Below are positions 1-10,193 of a stretch of DNA of 64,000 nucleotides, piece after piece. Positions within the stretch are counted from its first letter, which is position 1, and each line of letters starts with the position of its first letter. A model generated the notes under the pieces. That model saw nothing but the letters and a program-made list of their open reading frames with translations. It was not told the origin of the DNA and did no database searches. The position numbers were made by a program, and so were the translations under genes. This stretch comes from Panorpa germanica (Eukaryota; Arthropoda; Insecta; Mecoptera; Panorpidae). Location: contig OY783206.1 in assembly GCA_963678705.1 (NCBI GenBank), forward strand, positions 24,377,807 through 24,441,806, written 5' to 3'.

Positions 1-1075
1 CTACATCAATACCACTACAATAAAGATTTATGACACAGTATTTAATAAATATGCAAATTCAATTTAAAAGAAGGTCCAATAATCCAGTTAAGATAATTAT
101 TAATTAACACTTTACACTTAAAACAAGGAGTATTAAGTACTTAGTACAAGTGGAACTTAGTGGAGTACTAGCCTGTAAATATAATGAACTCGCACACTGC
201 AAGCGACAAAGCCGTCCGTACGTACTTCTCACATTGGAACCAAATTTTGGCGAATTTTGACCAAACGAATACATGCTACAACGCTAAACCTATCCCCATC
301 TTGTAAATGCTATCAGTGGGCTCAGACTGGATGGGAACAGTGGGGTGTATCGATAAAAATTAAAGTAAAAATTTGCACTCATGAGTTAGTGCAAAACTAC
401 TCCAATACACCCTACAGTACACAAGTTTGACTTGGCGTACAGTCGTATCGGTTCGTGGGATGTGTGTATTGGGATACAATCCATGCAAAGAACACAGTAG
501 TCGGCTTCCTTTGAGAGTTCTAGCCGCTCGACCAAGCCACCGATTTACGCTCGACTTAAATACGCTTGCAGTGTACGACAGGCCTTATGTTAATATAGTA
601 AATTAATATATATACAATTTTTAGAGATATTTTAAGTCAGTCTGTAAAAGTACAATCGGGTTCGTTTTATTCTTACTTGCTCAAGAATCTTTTAATTAGC
701 GTCTCAATAGCTAAACGTGATTATTTGATAAGATAATTAACATTACCATAAAATAGTTTTAATGTTATCAAAGTTTAATTCAACTAAATTAGTAAGATTC
801 AAACCAATCAAAATGAAACAAAACCAAATTAAAAAGAATAAATAGTATAGCTTATTAATTAAGTGAAACGTAAAATTATAAATTTAATAAAATGTAATAA
901 AATACAGTTTATTATTAAATGTATTATTTATTATTACTATTTTTAACATTCTTCTGCCTTAACTCATTAAATTACATATCATTGTGCTTAATTACATTTT
1001 GTGATCCTTTTTATATCTAACTGTTCTCACTCCTTGCAAAAGAAAGTATAAAAACAAAACAAATTTTAACCTTTA
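1..1075. other. AT-rich intergenic stretch, no gene seen
   Basis: No supported coding region on either strand. Bases about 170-590 are less AT-rich than the surroundings. They carry a short tract (about 180-212) that recurs at about 11207-11247, so part of this stretch is probably a dispersed repeat. The remainder is low-complexity AT sequence with several short homopolymers. Confidence 0.6.
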
Positions 1076-1670
1076 CTACTTCCCTCTTCCTGCTACACTC
1101 CCTCCTGTTTCTACTCTGCCATTCCTTCTCTTTCCTCTCCTTTTCTCTATCTCCGCCATCCACCTCTTCCCTTCACTACCTCCCTTTAATAACTGCACAA
1201 TCTTCATTTCACTTTTTACTCTTTTCTCACATAAAAACTTAATGTGCTCAAGCGTTTCTATATTTGTCCCGTACACCCAGCACTTCCTTTACTCTCTATT
1301 TACCCAGTATCTGTTTCCTTTCTCTTCATTTTCCAATCTAAATCTTGTAATTCTTCTCATGTTTCTTGTGTCTTTTTCTCTTATGTATTCCGGTATATCT
1401 CTCTCTCTCTCTCTCACAAATCCTCTTGTATGCTTCATTGTATTTGCACTTCTCAATTTTTTCCATTTTTCCTGTTACTGTTTTTCCTGTCTGCTCCTCT
1501 TCCACACTTGTGCCTTCTTCTCTTCTTTTCTCTGCCTCCTTTGTCGCAATTCCGTTCTTTTAAAATACTCCTTTTTCTTTTTCGTGCCTTCTCCTCCACC
1601 CTCCTCTCTACTCTCCTCCCTAATTTTCCTTAGGATCTCGCCTTCAGCGTTAGTCATTTTCTCCACGAAT
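1076..1670 (-). mobile_element. Non-LTR retrotransposon 3' remnant (copy 1)
   Basis: The plus strand is pyrimidine-rich. The minus strand reads, with frameshifts, as the C-terminal end of a retrotransposon polymerase: an N-terminal piece around RFRLENEEKGNRYW, then a degraded cysteine motif (CWVYGTNIETLEHI), then LLKGGSEGKRWMAEIEKRR. The same order and wording recur at about 2930, 49200 and 57650, which shows a dispersed family. The C-x2-C...E-x-x-x-H arrangement is typical of the region after the reverse transcriptase in Jockey/R1-type elements. No RT domain remains. A CT microsatellite lies inside near 1400-1420. Confidence 0.7.
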
Positions 1671-2325
1671 AATATTAAATAAATGTTTTATTTCAAAGAC
1701 CACGACTTATAAAATAATAGCTAATTAACCTATCAAATATAAATTTGAAAATTACTTTCGGCTCCCAGAAAGTATGCATTATCAACATGCCAAAATATAT
1801 ATAAATCAGTACTAATATTCATTATACCACTACTTATTAAAAAATAGACAGTATTTATGGTTAAAGTTGATCAATAATATCAATCTATATCAATATATAT
1901 ATAGAACAGTGTCAATTTATTTCTAACCTCAAATTATAAATGTCAACTTTAACCATTATTATTGTCTATTTCTAAATAAAAAGTTATAAAAAAGTTGTAC
2001 ATGTTTTGATTATGCAACAAACGCCCTAAAATGTGCGAAAATGCAGTAGTTTTTTTAAGGTGTATCTAATAATTACCACCTTTTTATGTAAGATTTTATA
2101 ATTTCACATATTAAATATCTGTCTTTTACATTTATTTAACGACATTGCCAAAAAAATTGTGTTGAAATGTATTGCGTTTAATATACTCGTATTAATAATA
2201 AAAAGTAACATTGGGTAAAAAAAACACTACGTTAAAAAATAGATAAGTTTACGTTTTGTCTTTAACAAGTTATAAGGTAATAAAGTTATATTTAAGTTAT
2301 AAGGTAAAAATAATGTAATGCTAGT
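1671..2325. other. AT-rich spacer with a hairpin
   Basis: No gene seen. It contains the inverted repeat listed at 1843-1972. The rest is low-complexity AT sequence. Confidence 0.5.
1843..1972. repeat. Hairpin-forming inverted repeat
   Basis: A left arm at about 1843-1873 (AAATAGACAGTATTTATGG onwards, reaching AAAGTTGA) pairs with a right arm at about 1942-1972 that reads as its reverse complement with a few mismatches. The arms are about 30 bases and the loop about 70. It may be a tiny foldback element; no second copy was noticed. Confidence 0.5.
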
Positions 2326-2669
2326 CAGAGGCGGCCTTAGGGGTGGGAACCGCCCGGGGCCTCACTCTTGTAGCGGCCTCACATTCTCGAGCAACAACCA
2401 AAGTAGAAAAATTCATTACTATATATGTATTTGAATCTCGCGCCTTACTCCTTAGAAATCGCAGTAGAATCCCTCCGTATATTTTTTAAGGCATTCATGT
2501 ACCTTAGTTTATCATCATTGTTAACTTTTATAAAACTTCCAATATAAAATATTATTTTTCGTCAATTATCATCAAAAATACTTACTTACAATTTACAAAT
2601 TATACAAAGAACAAGTGCCTCGCAAAGATCTGCAGCCCCGGGGCCTCGCAATCGCTATAGCCGCCACTG
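2326..2669. mobile_element. Non-autonomous hAT-like element with 8-bp target duplication
   Basis: The element begins CAGAGGCGGCC and ends GGCGGCCACTG-like (...CCGCCACTG), giving terminal inverted repeats of the form CAG(A/T)GGCGGC. It is flanked by ATGCTAGT on the left (2318-2325) and ATGCTACT on the right (2670-2677), an 8-bp duplication with one mismatch. CAG-type ends with 8-bp duplications are characteristic of hAT transposons. It is 344 bp, GC-rich at the ends and AT-rich inside, and has no coding capacity. Confidence 0.75.
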
Positions 2670-2929
2670 ATGCTACTCACACAAATACATATAATTTTAT
2701 ATAGCGGCCATCTTGGGCTTTTTAGGGTGTGTCCATTAAATTCTAATATAATTATAGGATTATGGCGTTACATATTGATCTTAATGCAGCAGGGGTGCTG
2801 AACCTACCTTGGGTTAGTCTTCTCACAATTGACTTGACTTAATTTCTACAAAACTGTACTATATATTGATAAAGTTGGCTACCAGGACCTCAAATGTCCA
2901 CTTGTTGTAACAATAGGATTATACAAGAG

Positions 2930-3250
2930 GACTAGGAGGAAGGGAGAGCTACCGGAATACATACGAGAAAAAGAGACAAGGAACATAAGAATAATCGCAA
3001 GATTTAGATTGGGAAATGAAGCGAATGGCAGCAGATACTGGGAAAATAGAGAGGTAAGGATGTGCAGGGTGTGCGGGAGAGAGATAGAAACACTACAGCA
3101 CATTAAATATTCATGAGAGAAAAGAGTAAAAAGTGAAAAGGAGATTGTGCACTATTAAAGGGAGGCAGTGAGGGAAGCGGTGGATAGCGGAGATAGAGAA
3201 AAGGAGAGGAGGGAGAGTAGCAGGAAGAGAGAAGCAGTAGGAGTTTAAAT
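2930..3250 (+). mobile_element. Non-LTR retrotransposon 3' remnant (copy 2)
   Basis: The plus strand reads in one frame RKGELPEYIREKETRNIRII, then RFRLGNEANGSRYWENREV, then a cysteine motif CRVCGREIETLQHIKYS, and then hits a stop. Further on, purine-rich sequence continues the family pattern. This is the best-preserved copy of the C-terminal zinc-knuckle-like region of this retrotransposon in the window. It inserted into a MITE-A copy and is 5'-truncated, lacking the RT domain. Confidence 0.75.
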
Positions 3251-3405
3251 TTATTTGTTTTTTGAAGGAGTGAGAATGGGTAGATAGAATAAGAATCACA
3301 AATAAAATATAATAGAGCACAATGACATGTCATTTAATGATTTAAGGTGGAAGAATGTAGTGCCTAATGGTAAAAACAATAAAATAGAATAATAATTATA
3401 TAATA

Positions 3406-3660
3406 CCCAGTAAACAATTTGGTGAAGTGCCCTATTTAGTGACGTTTCTATCACTATTTTACTTCAATTATAGTTCGCATCAACTTTATCTTCATTTCTA
3501 CTCCGCCAGGTGGAGTAATTTCGCCATTTGTATGCGATAAAGTAGACATTTTATATGAAAAAATGTGAGAAACTGAACTATAAATGAACTCTTTCATGAC
3601 AAAAAAAATCATGACGCATCTTCAATATGATGTCAAAGTGACTCCAAAATGTTTACTGGG
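3406..3660. mobile_element. CCCAG-family MITE (copy 1)
   Basis: The ends are CCCAGTAAACAATTTGG and CCAAAATGTTTACTGGG, inverted repeats of 17 bases with one mismatch. TAATA stands directly on both sides (3401-3405 and 3661-3665), consistent with a short AT target duplication. It is 255 bp long with no coding capacity. Two relatives lie at 10194-10447 (opposite orientation) and 56419-56608 (internally deleted). Confidence 0.75.
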
Positions 3661-3770
3661 TAATAACAATTAATAAAATCGTTTTGTTTCTTTGAGTATT
3701 AAAGAGATTCAACGTTATAGAAAATTCCAATACATGTTATGTCACATGTAGCAAATATGTCATACAATAG

Positions 3771-5160
3771 AAACGTATACACACAAACAAAACTGTAACA
3801 TGTCTGAGGAGTATTAGTAGATATTTAAAAGCAGAGAAAGTCTTTTGAACACATTATTGACTATCAATGCAACTAATTTAATCTTTATGTTTCAAATAAC
3901 CATACTTGTGTTTATAGATAGATTATAAATTATGTATTAAAAATGTTTATAAATGTATTTATTATAACCCCACAAACAATTTTAATCGGAATCCAATTAG
4001 ATGCGAATCGTATCACTCTGAATGGTGATTGGAATTCTATTAGACATTAGTGAGACATTACATGAAGCTTTGGACAGCATGTCTGCACCGGCCGGAACGC
4101 TCCGTACCCCCTCTGATGCCCTTCTTAATACTTTCCAAACGAGGTTTGCCGAGATGCAAGTCGTGGTACTACCCAGTACTACCACATATGTTCTCCCGAA
4201 CGCTGTCTAACCGCTCTCTGATACGAGATTGCTACGATACGACAAATTGTTAGTAGGGAAACAGGTGCAAGAACTTCACGTAAATTATGAAAATGTTGTC
4301 AAATTTGGAGGATCGATAAAAATAGTTAAAATACATTCTTCTATACAATACATGTTTTCTATTTAGAAATTAAAAAAATACCTCAATACCATATATCATA
4401 AGTTTTAGCTCAATTTCACCACATAACATAACTTTTAAATATGAAGAAATGTTAAAACGTGTTACAAAAACTACGTACGTATAAAAAAATCTTTTTTAAA
4501 TCTATAAAAAAAAAAAATTCCATAATGATGCATATTTTCGAAAGTAATTAAATAAAACCAGTAAGAAACACAGTACATGTTGTCAAATTTTTTATTACTT
4601 TTCAAAATATTTAATTTGAATTGAATTAAATTAATATACATTTGATTTCAATTGTAGATAATTTTTTAATTAAATTTTATTAAAACTAAATACACAGTCA
4701 CAGCAGTCTTACGTCAAACATAATTGCTTTGAGCTATTGTGCCATCATTAATAATTGTGCATATTATATTATAAACAATTATATAAAGAAACATAAATAA
4801 AGAATTAACTTTTAACTCAGTTATTTGTTATTTACAAAAATAACTTGCATTGCAAATATTTCAATATGTATTAATATTAATTAATAAATAAGAAGTGCAT
4901 AACAACTAAATCTTTAATAAGTTAATTTAGTAAAAAATAGTTTATTTCAATATAAAGTAATTTCTAAACATACTCGTACATATAGTTTTTTTTAAATAAT
5001 TTCGCAATGGCTCTCATAGATGACGCTGTTATAAAATATATTTGCTGTATAATAAATTCATTTTCAAACATACAGTCTTAATATTTGTTCGTCCCTCATA
5101 TATTTCGTATTTCGCATTACCAGATAAACTTTTAACATTGGGGGTATCTCCAGTACCTCC
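3771..5160. other. Intergenic stretch with a GC-richer island
   Basis: No gene supported. Bases about 3995-4260 are clearly less AT-rich and open in several frames on both strands for about 60 codons, but no protein family is recognisable. Near 3983-4035 there is a small inverted repeat (TCCAATT...ATTGGA). The rest, 4260-5160, is AT-rich low-complexity sequence. Confidence 0.5.
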
Positions 5161-5197
5161 TTAAGTGCTAATAACTATCGATAGTTGATGCGCTTAA
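5161..5197. promoter_or_regulatory. Palindrome with TATCGATA core (copy 1)
   Basis: A perfect 14-base palindrome, AACTATCGATAGTT, sits at the centre, with outer arms TTAAGTGC and GCGCTTAA. TATCGATA is the DRE motif bound by DREF and related to BEAF-32 sites in Drosophila; its use here is inference. An almost identical 37-base sequence with the same spacing stands at 6455-6491, on the other side of the small secreted-protein gene. Confidence 0.45.
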
Positions 5198-5494
5198 ATA
5201 AATATTAAAAAAATATATATCCTTCGTATTGTACGAATCCGCGTTGTAGAAATTCAAGCAATCCACAAAAACTTGTTAAAACGGTGTCAAAATAGCATAC
5301 TGCGTTACAATCAAAATACTACAAAAATAAAATTAAAAATTTATTTCAGCCTGTTTTAGTAGGCTGTTTTAAACAAAATATTTACAATTTTATTTTTACT
5401 AAAACATCGTTCGTATTGACGATATTTATTTTTGGATAATATATTTACTATTCAATAATTTGTGAAAGATTTGAGAAGATTGCTTGGTAACAAG

Positions 5495-5977
5495 ATGGAA
5501 ATTAAAATTTGGATTCTGATGACCTTAGCGATCGTTATGATGATCGTTGTACGAGAAATGAACGCTACAGGGACTTGTGGGGAGGGCATGAATCAATTTT
5601 GTTGTGAAGAAGATGAAACAGCGGTTGTCGTTACTAAAAGGATGAAAGCAAAGCAAATGTTCAGCAACAGCGACTCCACGGACTCTGAATATTACTCGAG
5701 TTCTGAAACGTATGAATACAGTTCCCGGCAAAAAAAGCGTGAAGCTAAAAGTAGATCCAATAGGGATGACACCTGCTTTTGCAGGTGTGGGCAGATTTCA
5801 ACCATAACAGACAAATGCCCACCAAATTTTGGAGGTTTATTTCCTGGTGACAATATGGTCGAAGCCGAAGATTCCGTCGATGGAGCTGGAGCATATTCGC
5901 AAAGTGTAGGACACCTGATCAAACCCTGCACATTCATCCAAATCATCCTCGTACTCATCAGCTTCTTGATCCACTAA
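5495..5977 (+). CDS. Small secreted, possibly GPI-anchored cysteine-containing protein
   Basis: A single-exon reading frame of 160 residues from the ATG at 5495. An in-frame GTG at 5462 gives a longer frame, but ATG followed by a hydrophobic segment is the natural start. Residues about 4-19 (KIWILMTLAIVMMIVV) form a signal peptide. The mature part has cysteines in two groups: GTCGEGMNQFCCEEDE near the N-terminus and CFCRCGQ...C in the middle. A Ser/Tyr-rich acidic linker (DSTDSEYYSSSETYEYSS) and a basic patch (KKREAK) lie between them. The C-terminal 17 or so residues are hydrophobic (FIQIILVLISFLIH), as in a GPI-attachment signal. AATAAA-like sites follow at about 6140. I do not recognise the family. 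A coincidental frame is possible, but signal peptide and hydrophobic tail together argue for a gene. Confidence 0.6.
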   Translation: MEIKIWILMTLAIVMMIVVREMNATGTCGEGMNQFCCEEDETAVVVTKRMKAKQMFSNSDSTDSEYYSSSETYEYSSRQKKREAKSRSNRDDTCFCRCGQISTITDKCPPNFGGLFPGDNMVEAEDSVDGAGAYSQSVGHLIKPCTFIQIILVLISFLIH

Positions 5978-6454
5978 GCAAGCCATTTCATTACAGAAAT
6001 TCTTCAAGTATGTTCAAAATTTGACTCCAGCATTTATTCAAATATCAGGTTTTAAATATTCGATTTAATAATGTTGTGTAAATTTAAAATGAAATGCTTT
6101 ACTTTATCTGATGTACTTATAACACCGAAACATTTAGGTCCAATAAATTGTTGTTTCTTAATAAATATTGTCAGTTATTTGGAAATGTACAATCAATCAA
6201 TCGACTTTATAGTGATATCAGTGTAAAATCACTTCTTCTTTTGAATATCACTAAAATACAAGATGAATTATTGTGTCATATCTTATAAAATTAAGATAAA
6301 ATCCAAGGAATGTTTAATGTGTGCTTATGTAAAAATATGCAAGGCTCATTTTGTAAAATCAAAATATTTCCGTTTCCTTTTTTTATGTTTTTATTCGAAT
6401 AAACTTAATAAATAGCGCACATTATGTATTACAACGGTTTGTAAATGTATTGGT
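5978..6454. other. 3' flank of the secreted-protein gene
   Basis: It contains likely polyadenylation signals near 6140-6165. A segment at about 6309-6385 (core TTTTGTAAAATCAAAA, then TTTCCGTT) is repeated at about 6640-6715. No other gene seen. Confidence 0.5.
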
Positions 6455-6491
6455 TTAAGTGCTAATAACTATCGAAAGTTGATGCACTCAA
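6455..6491. promoter_or_regulatory. Palindrome-like copy 2 of the 5161 motif
   Basis: Same length and spacing as 5161-5197, differing at about three positions. The central TATCGATA has become TATCGAAA, so this copy no longer contains a perfect DRE-type core. The pair brackets the gene at 5495-5977. Confidence 0.4.
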
Positions 6492-6734
6492 ATTTATATT
6501 CAAAAGAAAACCTTGTTCTTAATTTTAATATGCATTTGTATATTAAATTTGTATTTAATATTTAATATTAATAATGATTGCTATTAATTATTAATTATTT
6601 ATTAATAATTTGCAATAATACGGTATTTTCAATGGAATTCAAAGGAACGTTTTTAGGTAAAAACATGCAGACCGATTTTGTAAAATCAAAACATTTCCGT
6701 TAACCTTTTGTTGTGTTTTTAATTGATTACAATT

Positions 6735-7155
6735 GTTGATTGAAATTGATATTAATAAATGCATACTGGCGTTGTTATTTTAATAAATATCTAAATGTTG
6801 ACGGAGATGTATCAATTAAAAATTTGAATTGTAGTTTTAGCGTTACAGATGTCGACCATATTTATGACGTAACATGTCTGTACTATTAAGGGATAGGTCA
6901 GTTATTTGTTATAAGAATAAGAGTTCTGTGTTTAGTATGCTGTCTCTTTTACGCTCTGTTGTATAAAAGAGATGGCAACTTAGCGGACGTTACGTTACAT
7001 TTCTGCGAGTTTTCTTAATATTGGATTCCTTTCATATATAAGGTTAAGTGTTAATATCTCCTAAAATACAGCGAGTTATTAAAAAATAATAGGACATTTG
7101 ACATCCTGGTAGCCAAATTTACGAATATATTGCACAGTTTTATAGAAATTAAATT
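6735..7155 (+). mobile_element. MITE-A copy
   Basis: It starts in the family's GATTGAAATTGATATTAATA region, continues through TAAATGTTGACGGAGATGTA, ATTTATGACGTAACATGTC and the internal hairpin around ATACTGTATAAAAGAGAT, and ends near AAATTTACGAATATATTGC. The terminal GGGCTTG and CAAGCCC are not well preserved here. Confidence 0.6.
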
Positions 7156-7384
7156 GGGATGACAAAAAAATATAGCTACGTAAATTTCAATTTTGTCGTT
7201 AGCTTCTGCTCTGCATGTGACGTCACAGATGACATAACTAATCGTAATTATTTTTCTTTTTTCGCCACCATCGTAGTGTAAAACTTGTTAGGATACACAA
7301 CTCAGCTGTTAGTGCTCCTCTGTTATCTAAAACAAATGGCACATCATCCGACTTGGGGTACCATGCAATGGAAATTTCTATACC

Positions 7385-7910
7385 TAGATAAAAAACTATT
7401 TTAATTGTTAATATCTCCTAAAATATGTCGCGTTATTAAAAAATAATTGGATGTTTATGGTCCTTATTATATATATATCTTCTTCTTCTTAATATATATA
7501 AATTACGTGTCACATGTTTGTCCGAGTTTGTCCGCGATGGACTCCTAAACTACTTAACCGATTTTAATGAAATTTGTACACTAATGAACTTGTACTTGTA
7601 ATGAAAGATAGGATAGCTTACATCTCAATTTATAATTGCAATATTATCTTATTGCAAATTAATTATCTGTATATGACATATGACATCTGGCGACGATGAT
7701 GGCGACATCTGTTGACTAGATTGAGTAAATATTCTGTTGACTAGATTGAGTAAATATTCAATAGATGGCGCTATGTAATGTAATATGACAAAAACGTTAG
7801 CCACAGCAACGCGTGGCCGGGACAGCTAGTTATATATACGTTATCAATATATAGTACAGTTATATAGAAAGTAAGACATATTCATTCGATATGCATCATA
7901 ATAGATAATG
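7385..7910 (+). mobile_element. MITE-A fragment interrupted by a Helitron
   Basis: 7385-7470 matches the family (TTAATTGTTAATATCTCC, TTATTAAAAAATAATTGG). 7831-7890 resumes it (TATCAATATATAGTACAG, then TATAGAAAGTAAGACAT). The gap is exactly the Helitron at 7478-7829, so the Helitron is younger. Confidence 0.6.
7478..7829 (+). mobile_element. Non-autonomous Helitron (family H1)
   Basis: It begins TCTTCTTCTTAATATATATA after an A and ends in CTAG before a T (ACAGCTAG|T), the hallmark ends and A|T insertion of Helitrons. A GC-rich stretch, CAACGCGTGGCCGGGAC, lies just before the end, where the terminal hairpin is expected. The interior phrases GTTTGTCCGCGATGGACTCC and TTAACCGATTTTAATGAAAT are of a kind common in insect non-autonomous Helitrons. 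A 25-base unit (TGTTGACTAGATTGAGTAAA onwards) is tandemly duplicated near 7706-7760. Confidence 0.75.
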
Positions 7911-8324
7911 AAAATACATTTCAGCGAATATTTTGCTTTTTTAAAGACAAGTGATAGATGAAATATAAGTAGAGATAAAAACCATTAGACATGAGAATTA
8001 TAGTTTCCTATATATCATGAAAGCAAACCAAGTTCGGTTCATTGGATTGAATCTAAGCTATCTTCTATTAACTTGTGTTCGTACTGTACGTATACCAGAT
8101 AAGATGTAATCGAGGAATAACATGGTAGTCCGACAGAATTGATTTGACATCAATCCTTTAAGTGTTAATTATGACGCAAAATGGCGGATAACCGTTAAGC
8201 ATTTCAAAAAATTCAAGATGGCTTCGAAAAGGTATTATATATGGTCATATTATTTGTTAACAGACTTGTTTGATATGATCGTTCTTTAGAATAACATATC
8301 AATATATTTTCAAAAGTAGGTGAT
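7911..8324. other. AT-rich intergenic stretch
   Basis: No gene, RNA or clear repeat boundary was seen here. Confidence 0.5.
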
Positions 8325-8735
8325 TGAAATAGATGTTAATAAATGTATATTCGCGTTTTTATTTTATTTAATATCTAAATGTTGACGCCTTGACGAAGAT
8401 ATAGCAATTAAAAATTCGAATTGAAGTGTCAGCACAACAGATGCTGGTCATATTTATGACGTAACATGTCTGTGCTATTAATAGTAGGTCGGTTATTTTT
8501 TATATGGATAAGAGTTCTGTGTTGAATATGCTATCTCTTTTACACTCTGTTGTATAAAGAAGATAGCAACTTCGCGGACGGATATTGTAATGTTCTATTA
8601 TGCTGGATACCTTCAATAATTAAATGGAAAAAATAACTTTTTTAATTGTTGATATCTATCCTAAAATATAGCGAGTTATTAAAAAGTAATTGAACATTTG
8701 AGGTCCTGGTAGCCAACTTTATCAATTTGTTATGA
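8325..8735 (+). mobile_element. MITE-A copy
   Basis: It matches the family from GATTGAAATAGATGTTAATA through AAATGTTGACG...GACGAAGATATAGCAATTAA, the TATCTCTTTTACACTCTG hairpin region and TTATTAAAAAGTAATTGAAC, to AACTTTATCAAT. The right terminal end is replaced by the E-element that starts near 8770. Confidence 0.6.
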
Positions 8736-8769
8736 TATGTTTATATATGTATATGGGTATATATGTTTT

Positions 8770-9660
8770 TGTTAACCTAGTAGTTGATGACGTCACGAAC
8801 TGAATAGAATATGATAAACAATGTTATTTATTTTTCGTTTTATATAACGACATTATATAGAAACTAGAGTTTACCCCCGTCGCAAGCGACGACTGTCTTT
8901 TGTGTGTGAGTTGAATTTCATTTCAAATTTTAATTCCATTTTTAAATTGAAATATTAAACTCGTTCCAAATTTATTTTACATATAACAACAAATAATTTT
9001 TCATATGAACTGACTAAAAAAATATTTTTCTTCCAAATTGGTTTATTATTTGAGCAACTTTGTTTCAAAATTTGGGATTTTTTTTTTGATTTGTAAAGTA
9101 GGTGCCAAAGTTAGCCCATATATAAAATTACAACTTTCTAGCCCTATTTATACCCGGAAAAAACCAGTCCCATACCCCCAAATAAAATTTTTGAATTTTG
9201 AAATTTTTTTTCTTAATAACATATTTCAATATTATGTATTCATATATTATGTATAATAAAGTTGTAGAGCAGAAAGTAAAATTTTTTTTTTCAGTTTTTC
9301 TAAAATTACGGGCTTACAGGAAATTCAGGCGAAAATCCGGGGGCGCCAAAAGTCTTAGAATTATTTTCTCTACGAAATAGGCAATTTTCAGGAAAATGCG
9401 CTGAGCCGTTTTCGAGCCACAATACGAATCCCGTAAACATATAAACAAATAAACAAATAAATATACACTTGTAACATTATAATATGGGATATTATGGGTC
9501 GACGCACCAGCTGCTATGGCTTTGATGTTTAGTTCTCTATTTTTTTTGCACTTATCTTGTTTAAAAGTGATGGTAAAGGTTGGCAAATGGTAGGAAGAAG
9601 AAGGTGAAGAAGTAATGACATCTTACACTGAAGTAATTTTTTGTAAATTTTTACCCTTTA
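8770..9660 (-). repeat. Dispersed element E, copy 1, split by a Helitron
   Basis: Two pieces on either side of the Helitron (about 8770-8862 and 9491-9660) match, in reverse complement and in the same order, the uninterrupted copy at about 14455-14935. Shared phrases include GTTGATGACGTCACGAAC, CATAGCAGCTGG and CAAATGGTAGGAAGAAGAAG. It has no recognisable protein and no visible terminal repeats, so the class is unknown. Confidence 0.6.
8864..9489 (-). mobile_element. Non-autonomous Helitron (family H2, complete copy)
   Basis: Read on the minus strand, it starts TCCCATATTATAATGTTAC after an A. It ends with the palindrome CGTCGCTTGCGACG, ten bases of spacer (GGGGTAAACT) and CTAG before a T. 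Those are the Helitron signatures: 5' TC, 3' hairpin a few bases before CTRR, insertion between A and T. The uninterrupted E-element copy at 14.8 kb provides an empty-site comparison that fits these borders. Length is 626 bp; the interior has only chance open frames. Confidence 0.8.
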
Positions 9661-9800
9661 ATTATTAAAGGGAAATAATGAGTATCTCAATGGCTAATAA
9701 CTTCTGCAATATTGCGAACTGAATAAAAGTAATTGGATATTTGAGGTTTTGACAGGCAACTTTATGCAGTGTAGTTTTATATAAATTCAGTTATGTGTGG
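9655..9800 (+). mobile_element. Diverged MITE-A fragment
   Basis: It contains TTTAATTATTAAAGGGAAAT, AAAGTAATTGGATATTTGAG and a GGCAACTTTATGCAGTGTAG end region, matching the right half of MITE-A. It shares TATTGCGAACTGAATAAAAG with another diverged copy at about 45690-45850, which suggests an older subfamily. Confidence 0.5.
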
Positions 9801-10193
9801 TTCACAACCCAATTGTAATTACACAAGTAATATGATTTAATTACCACTAACAAAAACTTCTACACAATAACAATTAGTTTAAAGAGGGTCAATTTGATTT
9901 AATTTGATAATAATTAGACCAAGTTGTACATAATTACTCTCTGTAGGACAACGTTCAATCTTTGATTGACAGGCCAATGCAAGAACTTATAAAGTATAGT
10001 ACGCTGTGGTCATTGACGGTCTCCAATTTGCCGCCCTTTCTAAGTTAATCAAATGATGGTTTTTATAAATTAATAAACATAAATAAATAATTGTAATTGA
10101 GACAAACACATATAGGTGGGAAACTTTTTTACTATTGGATGCCATATCTAAATTAGGCAGTAATAAAGAAAGCCGCATAAGTTGATATACCTT
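9801..10193. other. Intergenic stretch
   Basis: AT-rich sequence without a supported gene or repeat boundary. Confidence 0.5.

Larger units (their letters stand above)
2838..3770 (-). mobile_element. MITE-A copy split by later insertions
   Basis: Bases 2838-2903 match one end of MITE-A (ATATATTGATAAAGTTGG, then GGACCTCAAATG). Bases 3661-3770 match its next part (AACAATTAATAAAATCG, AGAGATTCAACGTTATAG). Between them sit the non-LTR remnant (about 2930-3250) and the CCCAG element (3406-3660). The order of events is therefore MITE-A first, the other two later. Confidence 0.6.

Noticed and set aside
1242..1682. Hydrophobic open frames of 60-146 codons on the plus strand
   Set aside because: They are antisense to the purine-rich retrotransposon remnant. 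Composition (Phe/Ser/Leu from pyrimidine runs) explains them.
9038..9380. Overlapping open frames on the plus strand
   Set aside because: They lie wholly inside the non-autonomous Helitron H2, recur in its other copies with frameshifts, and resemble no protein.
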